A stretch of 64,000 nt of DNA, taken from the NCBI RefSeq assembly GCF_031932625.1, contig NZ_JAVSCK010000005.1:186001-250000 (forward strand), written 5' to 3'. This document shows, in pieces, positions 18,801 to 28,619 of this stretch. The DNA is from Hwangdonia seohaensis (GTDB lineage: Bacteria; Bacteroidota; Bacteroidia; Flavobacteriales; Flavobacteriaceae). The translations under genes were made by a program, and so were the position numbers. How positions within the stretch are numbered: the first letter of the stretch is position 1; each line of letters starts with the position of its first letter. Under the pieces are notes generated by a model. That model searched no databases. It was not told the DNA's origin and worked only from the letters and a program-made list of their open reading frames with translations.

Positions 18801-19270
18801 AACCGCGAATAAGTAAGGCAAAGCGTAACGAAATACAAGATTTTATCAATGCCATTAACACTTTGCATGTTGATGCATTGGTTGAAAATCCCATGTACCA
18901 AGAAGTTAAAATCGCATTGAAAGTAAAATTTTATGAAGGAAAAGATGAAAATTTTTATAAAAAACAACTGCAAAAAGATATTTCGAAATTCTTGGCACCA
19001 TGGGCTTACGAGGAAACTGCCGAAATCAATTTTGGTTTAACCCTGCACGAAAGCGTGGTGATTTATTACATCGAACAATTGGATTATGTCGATTATATAA
19101 AAGATTTCGAATTGCTTGAAGAAACCAATAAAACCGACAACAAGGGCGAGGTGATATTCAGCCCAGTGCGTGCCGTAGTGCCGGCTAACCAAAAGGTGAT
19201 TTTAACCTCTGTGAAATATGAAAAACATCGTGTTGAAACTATAAGTACAAACGAATGTGTAACGACCTAA
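15893..19270 (+). CDS. Baseplate J/gp47-like protein, Afp11-like
   Basis: The 1125-residue protein carries a baseplate-J core at about 880-1090: QPYSSFGGVPKETDAQFYRR, the helix RLRHKQRAITIWDYEQLIL, FPKIYKVNC, then LQKDISKFLAPWAYEE. The long N-terminal part is eCIS-specific and contains a serine-rich linker near 540-560. It should build the inner baseplate wedge with the next gene product. Confidence 0.9.
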   Translation: MSKDCNHNNILLKRNGTSQSQRHINALSPDSAKLHDLSIEDWMAFAHAFAEHVNYFDTETHTTDGNWQRFFVEKEAIQNLLLDTETNKDLNPHLTLFVCFLRLIELSQDRLNNLSKRHLDFYYKEVLKLSNKEAVPDKVHLLFELAKNASDVRVKEGIATDAGKDANGNKRIYKTQNELIVNSAKVTALKNVLHKKGTGVKYSEIANSFDGLGGDFPDDNIKWWPFGHPNFKDSEGIPNLPNAKLGFAMASPILLLKEGIRTITFSITFGSKLPSTPSNKIPDNVFDVLLSGEKEWISAQINTVTSSVVNNTLKLVVEIPEATDPIVPYDKTVLLENFTSTNPIARFLFKTGDDDLGYNFYEFLSGAIVTSIKIDVDVKNMQDVLLENDLGRLDVSKPFFPFGPQPVRDSKFYIGCQEALNKPWTEVKVNLQWKDTPFYENASENDHFREHYLAYRKSHLQNLSKDSYKLDTNPPEDPVDDSDLIVPDSNVFKIDLEVLADKNWEPKITGGALFNQNEIGSYSSNFTISNTQNASTSSRVPKTSSKSKKTSGGSFMERIAGFNKLRNNTIYNDVLKVYNNSFFDFRDAISEGVSGLFDNPIQQENFSSNAKKGFIRISLLQSFLHDFFPRIYAVALSKDSETALIPNEPYTPLAENMSVDYKASVTKTFNLSASSDSLKQNLTNYLDESLELFHEHPFGQSEQHTYLKTKHEFLSTKVQCTLVPKCEKGELFIGLENAKQLQQISFLIQVLEGSENPEYEGDQTYQGNEKLAWYILSEDEWKPLNNDFIVFNNTDNFLKSGIVKVAVPKEATSNNNRIPGDLFWLKVTNIKAFDAVCQMVNIHTQAEIAEFYNNGNELSHLENGLPEKTISKLVERIATLKGVTQPYSSFGGVPKETDAQFYRRVSERLRHKQRAITIWDYEQLILQQFPKIYKVNCLKHTFGDSELAPGFVTVIVVPNIINQNIFDVYKPRISKAKRNEIQDFINAINTLHVDALVENPMYQEVKIALKVKFYEGKDENFYKKQLQKDISKFLAPWAYEETAEINFGLTLHESVVIYYIEQLDYVDYIKDFELLEETNKTDNKGEVIFSPVRAVVPANQKVILTSVKYEKHRVETISTNECVTT

Positions 19271-19282
19271 AGTATTGATTGA

Positions 19283-22114
19283 ATGAACGAATCTGTTACC
19301 ATACCAAAGCAAGTAAATACCAATAACGATTTGGATTTTGGCTTTCTGCGAGAACTTGGACTTAAACACCTCGAAAGTTTAGGAAGCAAAATTTGGACCG
19401 ATTACAACACCCATGACCCTGGAATTACCATCATGGAAATGCTCTGTTATGCCATTACCGATCTGTCTCAACGTATCGATATGCCCATTGAAAACCTGTT
19501 GGCATCAGAAACCGATAATTTTAAAAAGATGCATCAGCAGTTTTTGTCGGCTGTAAATATTTTGCCATCAAAACCCGTGTCGGCGTTGGATTATCGCAAG
19601 CTATTCGTTCATATAAAAGAAGTGAAAAACGCTTGGATTGTTAAGCACGAACAACAGGTTTATTTGAATTGCGAAAACCATCAGATGGCTTACAACGCTT
19701 TTAAGGTTGAAGATGAAAATCAGAAAAACTTCGCTTTAAAAGGCTTAAACGATATTTATATCGATTTTGAAGATGAGGTTGAAGACAAGGAAGCGGTATT
19801 CAAAAAAGTAAAAAAACTGTACCATAAAAACAGAAATCTTTGTGAAGATTTAGTAAACGTTTGTGAAATACCCGAGCAACACATATCGGTTTGCGCGTAT
19901 TTGGATATTAGTCCGGATGCTGACGAGGAGCGTATTCAAGCCTTGATAATTAAGGCGATTGGACATTACTTGGCACCATCCGTTTCGTTTTATTCACTCA
20001 AACAAATGTATGATAAAGGTTATACAACCGATCAAATATTTGAAGGGCCCGTACCTTTTGAAAAAGGCTGTATCGAGCCCGAGGATTTTCAAGGTGGATT
20101 TATTGATACCGAAGAACTTCGCAATGCGTCTTTGCGACAAGACATTCGGCTTTCGGATATCATCCAAATCATTATGGGTATTGCGGGGGTTGTAACCATT
20201 AAAGATATCTCCATAAAAACCTGCGACGATGACGAAGCCAATAAAGATGCTTGGATAATCTGTGTGAAAGAGAACCACAAACCCGTGTTATGTTGGGATG
20301 AAGAAGATGAGGACTGTAAGGATTGCGGTAACAGTATTTTTAATTTCAGTAAAGGGTTTTTGCCCATTGGCGTCAACAAAAAACGGGTAAAAATCATTCT
20401 CGAAACGTTAAATAATGAGGAACAGAAACAACTCGAAAATATTAAAACGGAAGATGTCGTTTTTCCGTTGGGTGAATATTCAAGTGCCGATGCCTATACG
20501 AGCATCCAAAAGGATTTTCCGGAAACCTACGGCATTTCTCCAAATGGTTTGCAAGCCAATGCCGATAAACAGCGCAAAGCCAAAGCGAAACAACTAAAAG
20601 CATATTTGTTGTTTTTCGACCAAATTTTGGCCAATTATTTTGCGCATCTTTCAAAAGTAAAAGATTTATTGGCGGTTGATGAGAGCCTAAAAGCACTGTA
20701 CGGCGTTAATGCGATTTCAGAACTTTCAGAGGCCAACAAGCAAACCTATTTCTCGCAAACGGTTACCGATATTCCTGAAATTGACGAATTGGTTGACTCA
20801 GTAAATTACAACGCTAATTTGGTTAATATCTTCAACAATTTAAAAAATGATACGACCAATTCCGCCGAAAACACATTTTACGAACGCCGAAACCAATTAT
20901 TGGATCATTTAATCGCCCGATTTGCCGAACGGTTTAGCGACTATGCCTTTATTATGAAAATGATTTATGGCGATGCCAATGCGAAATACGAAATTTTAAA
21001 GGCAAAAACCAGGTTTGTTGAAGATTACAAAACCATAAGTTGCGAGCGCGGTATCGGTTTTAATTACTGCAATCCCGAGGTTTGGGATACCGAAAATGTC
21101 TCAGGCGTGCAAAAGCGAATCGCTAGACTTATTGGGGTTTCAGATTATAGTCGCAGAAATCTTTTGGGCGATGCCATTGAAATTTATGATGAAAAAGATA
21201 AAACAGAAGACAACCTCACCGAATACCGATGGCGGATAAAAAATGGAGACGATATTCTGCTCTCGTCAAGCAAGCATTACCACAGACTTACCGAAGCTTT
21301 AAAAGAACTCTTTTTGGCTTTTGAGCTTGCAAAAAGCACCGAACATTATGAGTTGAAAAAAACCAAAACAGGCCGGACGTATTTTAATATCATCAATCCC
21401 AAAATAACAGATAAGCAAAGTGAAGATTACATTGTCGCCCGCCGCATAGCCTATACGGCAACCCAAGAAAAGTCTGAACAAAAGCGCGACGAAATTATCG
21501 CCTATTTAAAAGATTTAAGCGCTTACGAAGAAGGCATGTATTTGGTAGAACACGTATTGTTACGGCCAGATACTTACAATGCCACCAACGCCGATAAAAA
21601 ACGAAGAACACCAAAAACCGAAATTCCGGATGCGCCAGCAGAAACCTTTATGCCCTCATGTTTGGACGGCGATTGCGAGAGCTGCGGACCAACAGATCCG
21701 TATTCGTTTAGGGTTTCGGTCATATTACCGGGTTGGACCACGCGATTTTCAAACAAGGATTTTAGAAATTATGCAGAAAAAATAATTCGCGAAGAAATAC
21801 CAGCGCACGTATTGGCGCGTATCTGTTGGATTGGTCATGTAAAAGGCGTAAAACCAGACGCTGAAAACGACATGCTTCAAATGCAACTTAAATACCGCTT
21901 GTTTTTGGAGCAGTTACAAATTAAATGCGCAAACCATCCTTTGAGTAAAGCAGAAATCACAAATTATAGAGCTGTTTTAAGCGATTTTATTCCAACGTTA
22001 AATGGTATTCACACGATTTATGATTCTGGAAATCTACACGATTGCGATAACGACGCTACCGAAACAAAAGGTAATAAAATAATATTAGGAAGAACAAATA
22101 TTGGCAACCTCTAA
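19283..22114 (+). CDS. Baseplate wedge protein, Afp12-like
   Basis: The 943-residue protein opens with the family motif SKIWTDYNTHDPGITIMEML (about residues 35-54), typical of the Afp12/Pvc12 wedge partner. The body contains a cysteine cluster DCKDCGNSIF and, near the end, CLDGDCESCGPTDPYSFRV, so metal binding is possible. The conserved C-terminal WTTRFSNKDFRNYAEKII and IPAHVLARICWIG motifs match baseplate proteins of this class. The gap from the gpJ gene is 12 bases. Confidence 0.85.
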   Translation: MNESVTIPKQVNTNNDLDFGFLRELGLKHLESLGSKIWTDYNTHDPGITIMEMLCYAITDLSQRIDMPIENLLASETDNFKKMHQQFLSAVNILPSKPVSALDYRKLFVHIKEVKNAWIVKHEQQVYLNCENHQMAYNAFKVEDENQKNFALKGLNDIYIDFEDEVEDKEAVFKKVKKLYHKNRNLCEDLVNVCEIPEQHISVCAYLDISPDADEERIQALIIKAIGHYLAPSVSFYSLKQMYDKGYTTDQIFEGPVPFEKGCIEPEDFQGGFIDTEELRNASLRQDIRLSDIIQIIMGIAGVVTIKDISIKTCDDDEANKDAWIICVKENHKPVLCWDEEDEDCKDCGNSIFNFSKGFLPIGVNKKRVKIILETLNNEEQKQLENIKTEDVVFPLGEYSSADAYTSIQKDFPETYGISPNGLQANADKQRKAKAKQLKAYLLFFDQILANYFAHLSKVKDLLAVDESLKALYGVNAISELSEANKQTYFSQTVTDIPEIDELVDSVNYNANLVNIFNNLKNDTTNSAENTFYERRNQLLDHLIARFAERFSDYAFIMKMIYGDANAKYEILKAKTRFVEDYKTISCERGIGFNYCNPEVWDTENVSGVQKRIARLIGVSDYSRRNLLGDAIEIYDEKDKTEDNLTEYRWRIKNGDDILLSSSKHYHRLTEALKELFLAFELAKSTEHYELKKTKTGRTYFNIINPKITDKQSEDYIVARRIAYTATQEKSEQKRDEIIAYLKDLSAYEEGMYLVEHVLLRPDTYNATNADKKRRTPKTEIPDAPAETFMPSCLDGDCESCGPTDPYSFRVSVILPGWTTRFSNKDFRNYAEKIIREEIPAHVLARICWIGHVKGVKPDAENDMLQMQLKYRLFLEQLQIKCANHPLSKAEITNYRAVLSDFIPTLNGIHTIYDSGNLHDCDNDATETKGNKIILGRTNIGNL

Positions 22115-22125
22115 ATAACAATATC

Positions 22126-25100
22126 ATGGCAACAACAAAATTAGATAAAGAGATAAAAGACCCAGCATACAGAAGATTTGTACCCGACCAAGTGCTAACG
22201 GCATCGCAGCTTAACGATGTAATCGATCATTTTGAATGTCAGGACCGTTTTACGCGTATTTGCCTTAGCGGTGTTGGTATTGTTTGCGGATTGAACGTGA
22301 GTTACACAAAAAACACATCGATTAAAGTTAGCAAAGGTTGTGCGGTAACCACCGATGGCGATTTGGTGCCGTTTCCCGGGGCCACTTTCACGCACGCCAA
22401 AATATTTGATGATGTCGAGGCTAAATACGGTCATTTTAATGGTGTTAATTTAATGGAGTTGTTTACAAAAGCGGCAGATGAAAGTAATGCAAAACCCTTA
22501 AACACTATCGCCAATTTAGAGGATATGGTTGTGGTGCTGTATTTGGAATATTTCTGTAAAGAAGAAACCCCGTGCACATCAACCGATTGTGACACCCAAG
22601 GTGAAGGGCAAACCGCAAAAGTAAGGGTGCTTTTAATTGAAAAAGAAGATGCCAAACGCATTAGCAACAAAGACAACGACCCCATTTTTGATGCGCATAA
22701 TAACACAAAAAAGCTTGTTGATTTGCCAAATGTCCATCTTAAAAAGGTAGTTTTAAAAAACACGTATATAACACGGAATCGGGTGCAGGTTATAGAGCAA
22801 AACTCCAATACGGCCAGTTATTTCAGGCTAAAGGATAGCTACCGAAAAGCCATGCAAGACACTGCAGTTATTGCCAATCTTAAAAGCGGCATCGATAAAC
22901 TGTTTACCGATTTTAAGGTGCTTTTGGATACCGATTCGGTGGGTACCAAAGCCAGTATCATCAACACAAAAATAACGTCGCTTTTTAAATTATCGTCCAG
23001 AAATTTGCCTTTGGATATTCAATACCGTTACGATTTGCTTAAGGATTTGATTGATACTTACAACGAAATAAAATGCCTTCTTTTTGATTTAAGAGTGGTT
23101 TGCTGTCCGGAAATTAGCTCGTTTCCAAAGCATGTTTTATTGGGCGAATTGGAGCCGGTTGAAGCGTATGTTCAATGCCGACACAAATTTTATCCGTCGC
23201 CAATAATTCCGCACGGCAAGGAAAAATTCGAAAAAATAAGAACCCTGATTTTAAGGATTCATTTTATGCTGAATGAATACAACATCCCGAGTTCTTCAGC
23301 AACAATAAAAGTAACACCATCAAAAAAACCATCGGACGAACTCGGTAAAAGAGCACTTCCGTATTATTACAAAACATCGTTGAATCTGATTAAAAATTGG
23401 GATTACGATAAAACCAAAAAACATAAGTCTGATGAAAATCTAGGTTATCAATCCGCTAATTTATCAGAAAGCGATGCCATTCAAAACCCTTTAGATTACG
23501 ACCTCGATGACTATGATTTTTACAGAATTGAAGGTCATTTAGGTAAAGATTACCGCGATGCCATAAAAGATTTGGATACTTTAAAAACCGAAAAAGGATT
23601 GGCTTTTGATGTTAAGGTGCTAAGCATCGACGAAACTATTGAAAACATCAATCCAAACGATTACGAGTGCGAATTTGAAGATATTAATGCCGTGTTAAAA
23701 GCGTGGCGCGCTGAGCAAAATTGCTTAAATGCCGGGGTTTCCAAATTCTTTTCGGGCTTTAGTTTAAAGCAACAAGGCGAACATAAATTTTACAAACTCT
23801 CCAAGCAAAGTAGGGTAGTTTCGAGAGATTCGGCATCAACCGATGCAGCTTCATCAGGTCGTACTGCAACCGGAACTGTTTCCAATATTTCAACGGCATC
23901 CATTAAACCAACTTTCTCAGGGTCTACACGCTCTTTTTTGGCCTCAGGCACAGGGTTTACTGGATTTGGAGCCATTGATACCAAAGCTATTCTTGGTAGT
24001 TTTAAAGCCTTTCCCGGATTGAAACTTTATAATTTGGATACCGTAGTTTTGGATAATTTGGAAAAAGACGAGGATGTTTTGGGGAGTATTGTTGATAAGG
24101 CGATGCGCGAAAAACCAGAAGGTTCGGCTGAGGATATTGTAAATCTGGTTAAAACCAAAATTGATGAAGACGAAACTATCGCCACTTGGGATGCAGATAT
24201 TAAAAAAGTGAATTTGCACCACGCCGCAGAAATATTGGCTTCTACTAAAATAGCGTCTCGTTTTATCCCGAACGACATTACCGAAATCGATCCCGATAGA
24301 GTTGATAAATACAACACCACCATTAAAGACCTTTGTGCCCGAGTAGAGCGGTTTAAGAAAAACATGACCTCGCTGTTGTATAAACCCGAAACCACATATA
24401 GAAGGTTTGGACACGAGCAACAGTACGCGTTGCTGCTCAACCAATTGTCGGTTAATTGCTGTTCGGCCGCGAAAATGAAATCGCTTTTAGCCGAAATTGA
24501 AATCCGTAAAAAGAAAATCTTGGAGCAAAAACTGCTTTCAAAATTCGTTGAAAAACATACGGGATTAGAGCACAAAGCGGGCGTAAAACCGGGAGGTACT
24601 TTTGTTATGGTTTACAAAGGGGGCATACCAAAAAGAAGTCCTGCTTTTCCTTTTAATCCGTCGTTTGGCAATGTGCTAAGCGATGCCGTGATAAACCCCA
24701 ATATTGGTGCCATAAGAAACCCTGCTATAAATATATTACCGATTAGAAATCTTGGAAATCCAGTTATAAAAGACAGCCTAACCAGAAATTTCGATTTTAC
24801 AAATATTAACCCGAGAATAACCGATAGATTGGATTTAGGTAACCTTATAAACCCCAATATTCTGGATACTTTATCGGATAGATTTATTTTACCGCCCATT
24901 TCCAATATCTCTGAAAATACGGTCGTGGCAGATTTTACGCTGCCGTATATCTGTTGTTCAGATTGTTCCCCGGTGGCTTTTATCGTTCCAAAAACACCAA
25001 TTTCATTGAGGTTGCCGGTAGATTTTGTCTGCTTAGGCGAGGACACCGAAAAAATTGCCTTCGAGGTATCGCCATCTGATGGCATTGTTACTGCCGATGT

Positions 25101-26079
25101 GGCTTCGGGCCTTAATGGCGGCGTTATACAAGAAGATGGCAAGTATTTGTTTGATGCCAGTGCCGTTAGCGAATCGTTACACGGTACCGAAATTAAATTT
25201 AAGGTTAACGACCAATTTACTGATGCTCGGATTACGGTATTTAAAAAACCAAACTTCGATTTTGTTGCTTCTGAGCCCGTGTTCTTTAAAGAGAACACCA
25301 TTGCCAGGGTAAACTTTAATGTGAAAGACGATGAATTGCCAGATAATGTAATATTCGAATGGAATTTTGGCGATGATTCCCTGCCAGATAATATCAATGA
25401 AGAAAACCCTAAACACGTTTATCAATTAAATCTTGGAGATGATGGCAACCAAACATTTAAGGTTACATTAAGAGTAACCAACGGCCGATGCAGTCACACC
25501 GTAGAACACGATGTGACCATTGCACCTGAGATTTTTGAATTGAATATTGCCAATGAAATATGCTTAACAGGTGGTGAAAATAGCGATACCCAAATACCGT
25601 TTGAAATTTCACCGGAAGATGCCACTGTAAAATTGGCAAAACCTGTTGAAAGGGTGACCATAAAAGAAAACAATCTCATTTTCCAGACTGGTTTTAAGGC
25701 ATTTAACAGACCTATTAGATTTACGGTTAACGGACAAGCTGTTAGCGCCGAATGTATAGCGCGAATTAATCCCCAAGCACGAATTATTTTGCCTCCAGCT
25801 GAAAAACTGGTAATTAATGCGGCTTCAGATAGAATTGATGTGCCTTTTAGAATGCACAATGTAAACGAGTTTAGTGAAGATACACAAGCTTATGAATGGA
25901 CTTTTGGCGATGGCGGAACAAGCACACTTAAAAACCCAAGACATGTTTATCGAGCGCCCAGAAATGCCGAAAACGGACAGGTTTTATCATTCGATGTTGG
26001 CCTGAAAATAAGCAGCAAAGCTTGTGGCTCCAAGACCTTTAAAACAACGGTAAAAATCCGTGTGCGACGCTTAATTTAA
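22126..26079 (+). CDS. Large eCIS baseplate-associated protein with C-terminal PKD domains
   Basis: The 1317-residue protein begins RFVPDQVLTASQLNDVIDHF ... RICLSGVGIVCGLNV, a start shared by a family found in Bacteroidota eCIS loci. A cysteine-rich patch (CKEETPCTSTDCDT) lies near 146-160. The middle is helical, and residues 875-935 form an unusual Asn/Ile/Pro-rich linker. At least two PKD modules follow, seen as FEWNFGDDSLPD (near 1076) and YEWTFGDGGTSTLKNPRHVY (near 1255). PKD modules are beta-sandwiches common on surfaces, so the C-terminus may project as a fibre or anchor. A role replacing Afp13 is inference. Confidence 0.75.
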   Translation: MATTKLDKEIKDPAYRRFVPDQVLTASQLNDVIDHFECQDRFTRICLSGVGIVCGLNVSYTKNTSIKVSKGCAVTTDGDLVPFPGATFTHAKIFDDVEAKYGHFNGVNLMELFTKAADESNAKPLNTIANLEDMVVVLYLEYFCKEETPCTSTDCDTQGEGQTAKVRVLLIEKEDAKRISNKDNDPIFDAHNNTKKLVDLPNVHLKKVVLKNTYITRNRVQVIEQNSNTASYFRLKDSYRKAMQDTAVIANLKSGIDKLFTDFKVLLDTDSVGTKASIINTKITSLFKLSSRNLPLDIQYRYDLLKDLIDTYNEIKCLLFDLRVVCCPEISSFPKHVLLGELEPVEAYVQCRHKFYPSPIIPHGKEKFEKIRTLILRIHFMLNEYNIPSSSATIKVTPSKKPSDELGKRALPYYYKTSLNLIKNWDYDKTKKHKSDENLGYQSANLSESDAIQNPLDYDLDDYDFYRIEGHLGKDYRDAIKDLDTLKTEKGLAFDVKVLSIDETIENINPNDYECEFEDINAVLKAWRAEQNCLNAGVSKFFSGFSLKQQGEHKFYKLSKQSRVVSRDSASTDAASSGRTATGTVSNISTASIKPTFSGSTRSFLASGTGFTGFGAIDTKAILGSFKAFPGLKLYNLDTVVLDNLEKDEDVLGSIVDKAMREKPEGSAEDIVNLVKTKIDEDETIATWDADIKKVNLHHAAEILASTKIASRFIPNDITEIDPDRVDKYNTTIKDLCARVERFKKNMTSLLYKPETTYRRFGHEQQYALLLNQLSVNCCSAAKMKSLLAEIEIRKKKILEQKLLSKFVEKHTGLEHKAGVKPGGTFVMVYKGGIPKRSPAFPFNPSFGNVLSDAVINPNIGAIRNPAINILPIRNLGNPVIKDSLTRNFDFTNINPRITDRLDLGNLINPNILDTLSDRFILPPISNISENTVVADFTLPYICCSDCSPVAFIVPKTPISLRLPVDFVCLGEDTEKIAFEVSPSDGIVTADVASGLNGGVIQEDGKYLFDASAVSESLHGTEIKFKVNDQFTDARITVFKKPNFDFVASEPVFFKENTIARVNFNVKDDELPDNVIFEWNFGDDSLPDNINEENPKHVYQLNLGDDGNQTFKVTLRVTNGRCSHTVEHDVTIAPEIFELNIANEICLTGGENSDTQIPFEISPEDATVKLAKPVERVTIKENNLIFQTGFKAFNRPIRFTVNGQAVSAECIARINPQARIILPPAEKLVINAASDRIDVPFRMHNVNEFSEDTQAYEWTFGDGGTSTLKNPRHVYRAPRNAENGQVLSFDVGLKISSKACGSKTFKTTVKIRVRRLI

Positions 26080-26085
26080 TTTAAA

Positions 26086-27480
26086 ATGAAGGAAGCAACA
26101 CATATTATTAACAAGGTTTTTCTTGAGGTCAATACCAACTCAAGCAAAAAGGCCTTTGCCCTAAAGGATAATCTTGGGGTGTTTTTAAGGCATCAATTGT
26201 TTCCTATGATTGAACGTTATTTTGAAACTAAAAACACCGTTTTATCTGGTTCGACATTGCGATTCAATAAAATTGAAATTGAAATAAATCAAACGGATGT
26301 TGAAAATTTAAACAGTCTTAAAAACAACATTTTCAATTCATTCAAAGAAAAGATTGATTCCGAAATTAAAAACGCATCAAATTACACCGAGGACCAAAAT
26401 AAATTGTTGATACTATCTAAAAACAAGAGTAAACAAGATGCTTTTATATATTTTCTGCAAACAGGAGAAAAACCTTGGTGGCAAATAAACACATCGACCT
26501 TGTTTGACGAAGTTGGTATAAAAAGCATCATTAGTGACGAAGGGTTTTCTGCAAGATTCATAAAAGCTTTAGCCCATCAAAAAGCAAGACAACGACTCGT
26601 AAACCAGTTTAACGACAGCATTTTAACACTGCTTTTAGCTACGCCCAATTCTAAAAAAACAACAGCTAACCGCAAGATATTTAGTGTCTTACAGAGTGAC
26701 AAGCAATTACGACATACCTTTTGGATGGCAATCATGAAGGCTTACCGATATAAAGATACCAGTGAGGTTAAAATTATGGTAAAACAACTAACAGTATTTA
26801 AAACCATCAATTTAAAGCAGATTGAAGCGCTAGAAAACTTTGCGAGTGGCTTGGTAAATAAGCCTTTAAATAAGAAAAAAGAAATTGAGCCTTCAAAGGA
26901 AAAAGACCTGTTTTTAAAAACAAATATAACCGAAGAAAAAGAGGCCAACGAACAAGAAAAAGAAGTAGCTACAACAACTGAAAAAAGCCTATACATAAAC
27001 AACGCTGGATTGTTGCTTATGCATCCTTTTTTAAAACAGCTTTTTATTAATGCAAAATTGGCAGATTCTAAAGGCAACTTGATAGATTCGAAAAAAGAAA
27101 AGGCCATTCATTTGCTGCATTATCTGAGTACCAAACAAGAGCAACAGTTAGAAAGCGAACTAGTATTGGAGAAATTTTTATGCAGATATCCTATAAACCA
27201 AACAATGCAACGTTTTATAGCATTGCCACAAGATTTAAAACTCATGGCAGAAGAGGTGTTGCAATCTGCCGTAACACATTGGAAAGCACTAAAAAACACA
27301 TCGCCAGATGGTTTACGAACTGGGTTTTTACAGCGCGAAGGCAAATTAATAGTTGAAAATAAAAACTGCAAAATTATTGTGGAGCGTAAAGCACAAGATA
27401 TTCTTTTGGATAAAATTCCGTGGAATATCCACCTTATAAAATTGCCTTGGCTTGAACATTTAATATTTGTAGAATGGTAA
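26086..27480 (+). CDS. CIS tape-measure protein, Afp14/Pvc14-like
   Basis: The 464-residue product shows the N-terminal hallmark HIINKVFLEVNTNSSKKAFA and the C-terminal hallmark NNAGLLLMHPFLKQLF ... FLQREGKLIVENKNCKIIVE ... WLEHLIFVEW of the contractile-injection-system tape-measure family. The middle is Lys/Glu-rich and variable. It determines tube length and likely occupies the tube lumen during assembly. The cargo genes begin 14 bases later. Confidence 0.9.
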   Translation: MKEATHIINKVFLEVNTNSSKKAFALKDNLGVFLRHQLFPMIERYFETKNTVLSGSTLRFNKIEIEINQTDVENLNSLKNNIFNSFKEKIDSEIKNASNYTEDQNKLLILSKNKSKQDAFIYFLQTGEKPWWQINTSTLFDEVGIKSIISDEGFSARFIKALAHQKARQRLVNQFNDSILTLLLATPNSKKTTANRKIFSVLQSDKQLRHTFWMAIMKAYRYKDTSEVKIMVKQLTVFKTINLKQIEALENFASGLVNKPLNKKKEIEPSKEKDLFLKTNITEEKEANEQEKEVATTTEKSLYINNAGLLLMHPFLKQLFINAKLADSKGNLIDSKKEKAIHLLHYLSTKQEQQLESELVLEKFLCRYPINQTMQRFIALPQDLKLMAEEVLQSAVTHWKALKNTSPDGLRTGFLQREGKLIVENKNCKIIVERKAQDILLDKIPWNIHLIKLPWLEHLIFVEW

Positions 27481-27493
27481 TAACTAACGACTT

Positions 27494-28588
27494 ATGAAAA
27501 TTTTTAGACGTTATAAAGAACGAGCAACCGACACACCACATACACCGTTTATTCAGCCCAAATTGAATATTGGCAAACCGGGTGATAAATATGAAGTTGA
27601 AGCAGATGCTATGGCCGATAAAGTGGTAAATAACAAAAATACGGGAGACACCATTCAAAAAGCTGAAGGCACAGAAGAAGAGTTGCAGAAAAAACCATTG
27701 GCGGCATCAATTTCGCCTTTGGTACAAAAGCAATCCGAGGCGACTGATGAAGAAAACGTACAAACCAAATGTGCTGACTGCGAACAGGAAGAAAAGGTGC
27801 AACGCGTGGAGGAAGAGGAAGAAAGTTTACAAATGAAAACTGAATCATCCAACAGCGCCCCAACAAATATTGAATCCTCTTTAAAAAGCTCGAAAGGAAG
27901 CGGACAAAGGCTTTCACAACCAATCAAACAATCAATGGAAACCGGTTTTGGCGCCGATTTCAGTCATGTAAATATCCACACGGACAATCATGCCGTTCAA
28001 ATGAGCAAACAAATTAATGCGCAGGCCTTTACCCATGGCAACGATATTTATTTTAATAACGGGAAGTACAACCCATCATCACGGTCAGGTAAACATTTAT
28101 TAGCTCACGAGCTAACGCACACCATTCAGCAAAAATGCATGGTTCAGAAAAAAATACAAAAACTTTCTTACGGAAGTGGCAGTGCGCCACATAGCGATTA
28201 CAGTGTGGTTCCTAACAAAGAAAAGGGTAGAATTGACAGGGCCATGGGCATAGTGAAAAAAATTGCTGATAATCCAAAAGGTTTTCCTGTGTGCCACAAT
28301 TTTTTTAAAGATAATACCCCGAGCGGTACTTCAAAAACGCTTAAAGAAGTTTATGACAGAATGAATGTTTGGTTCGATAAAGACAACGCCGTTTACGGTT
28401 CGAGTATAGTTCCAAACGATTTGGCTTACACCTCCGAAACATGGCGTTGGGGCAGATGGTCTCTTGCGGGTATGTTTATCCACGAAATGATGCATCTCGC
28501 TGGACAGGATAACGAAGCCACCAACGATTTGGCTACTAAAAAATGTCGACTTCCGGATATTCAAGAATTTAAGGATAAAAGAAAATAA
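27494..28588 (+). CDS. eCIS cargo candidate 1: DUF4157 plus C-terminal HExxH protease-like domain
   Basis: The 364-residue protein starts with a leader shared with the other two cargo genes (PFIQPKLNIGKPGDKYEVEA). It then has a CxxC (Cys93, Cys96), an acidic VQ-rich stretch, and the DUF4157 eCIS core at about 145-212 with ETGFGADFSHVNIHTD and HELTH (His205, Glu206, His209). The last 130 residues carry a separate FIHEMMHLAGQDNEATNDLA motif (His330, Glu331, His334), a likely metallopeptidase toxin. No signal peptide. DUF4157 proteins are known eCIS-linked cargo; the toxic activity is inferred. Confidence 0.85.
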   Translation: MKIFRRYKERATDTPHTPFIQPKLNIGKPGDKYEVEADAMADKVVNNKNTGDTIQKAEGTEEELQKKPLAASISPLVQKQSEATDEENVQTKCADCEQEEKVQRVEEEEESLQMKTESSNSAPTNIESSLKSSKGSGQRLSQPIKQSMETGFGADFSHVNIHTDNHAVQMSKQINAQAFTHGNDIYFNNGKYNPSSRSGKHLLAHELTHTIQQKCMVQKKIQKLSYGSGSAPHSDYSVVPNKEKGRIDRAMGIVKKIADNPKGFPVCHNFFKDNTPSGTSKTLKEVYDRMNVWFDKDNAVYGSSIVPNDLAYTSETWRWGRWSLAGMFIHEMMHLAGQDNEATNDLATKKCRLPDIQEFKDKRK

Positions 28589-28619
28589 ATCAGAAATATG
28601 GGTTATTAATAAAAAAGCC

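Noticed and set aside
23944..25397. Long reverse-strand frames of 166-261 codons within the PKD gene
   Set aside because: They are antisense shadows of a clearly coding gene with conserved domains on the + strand.
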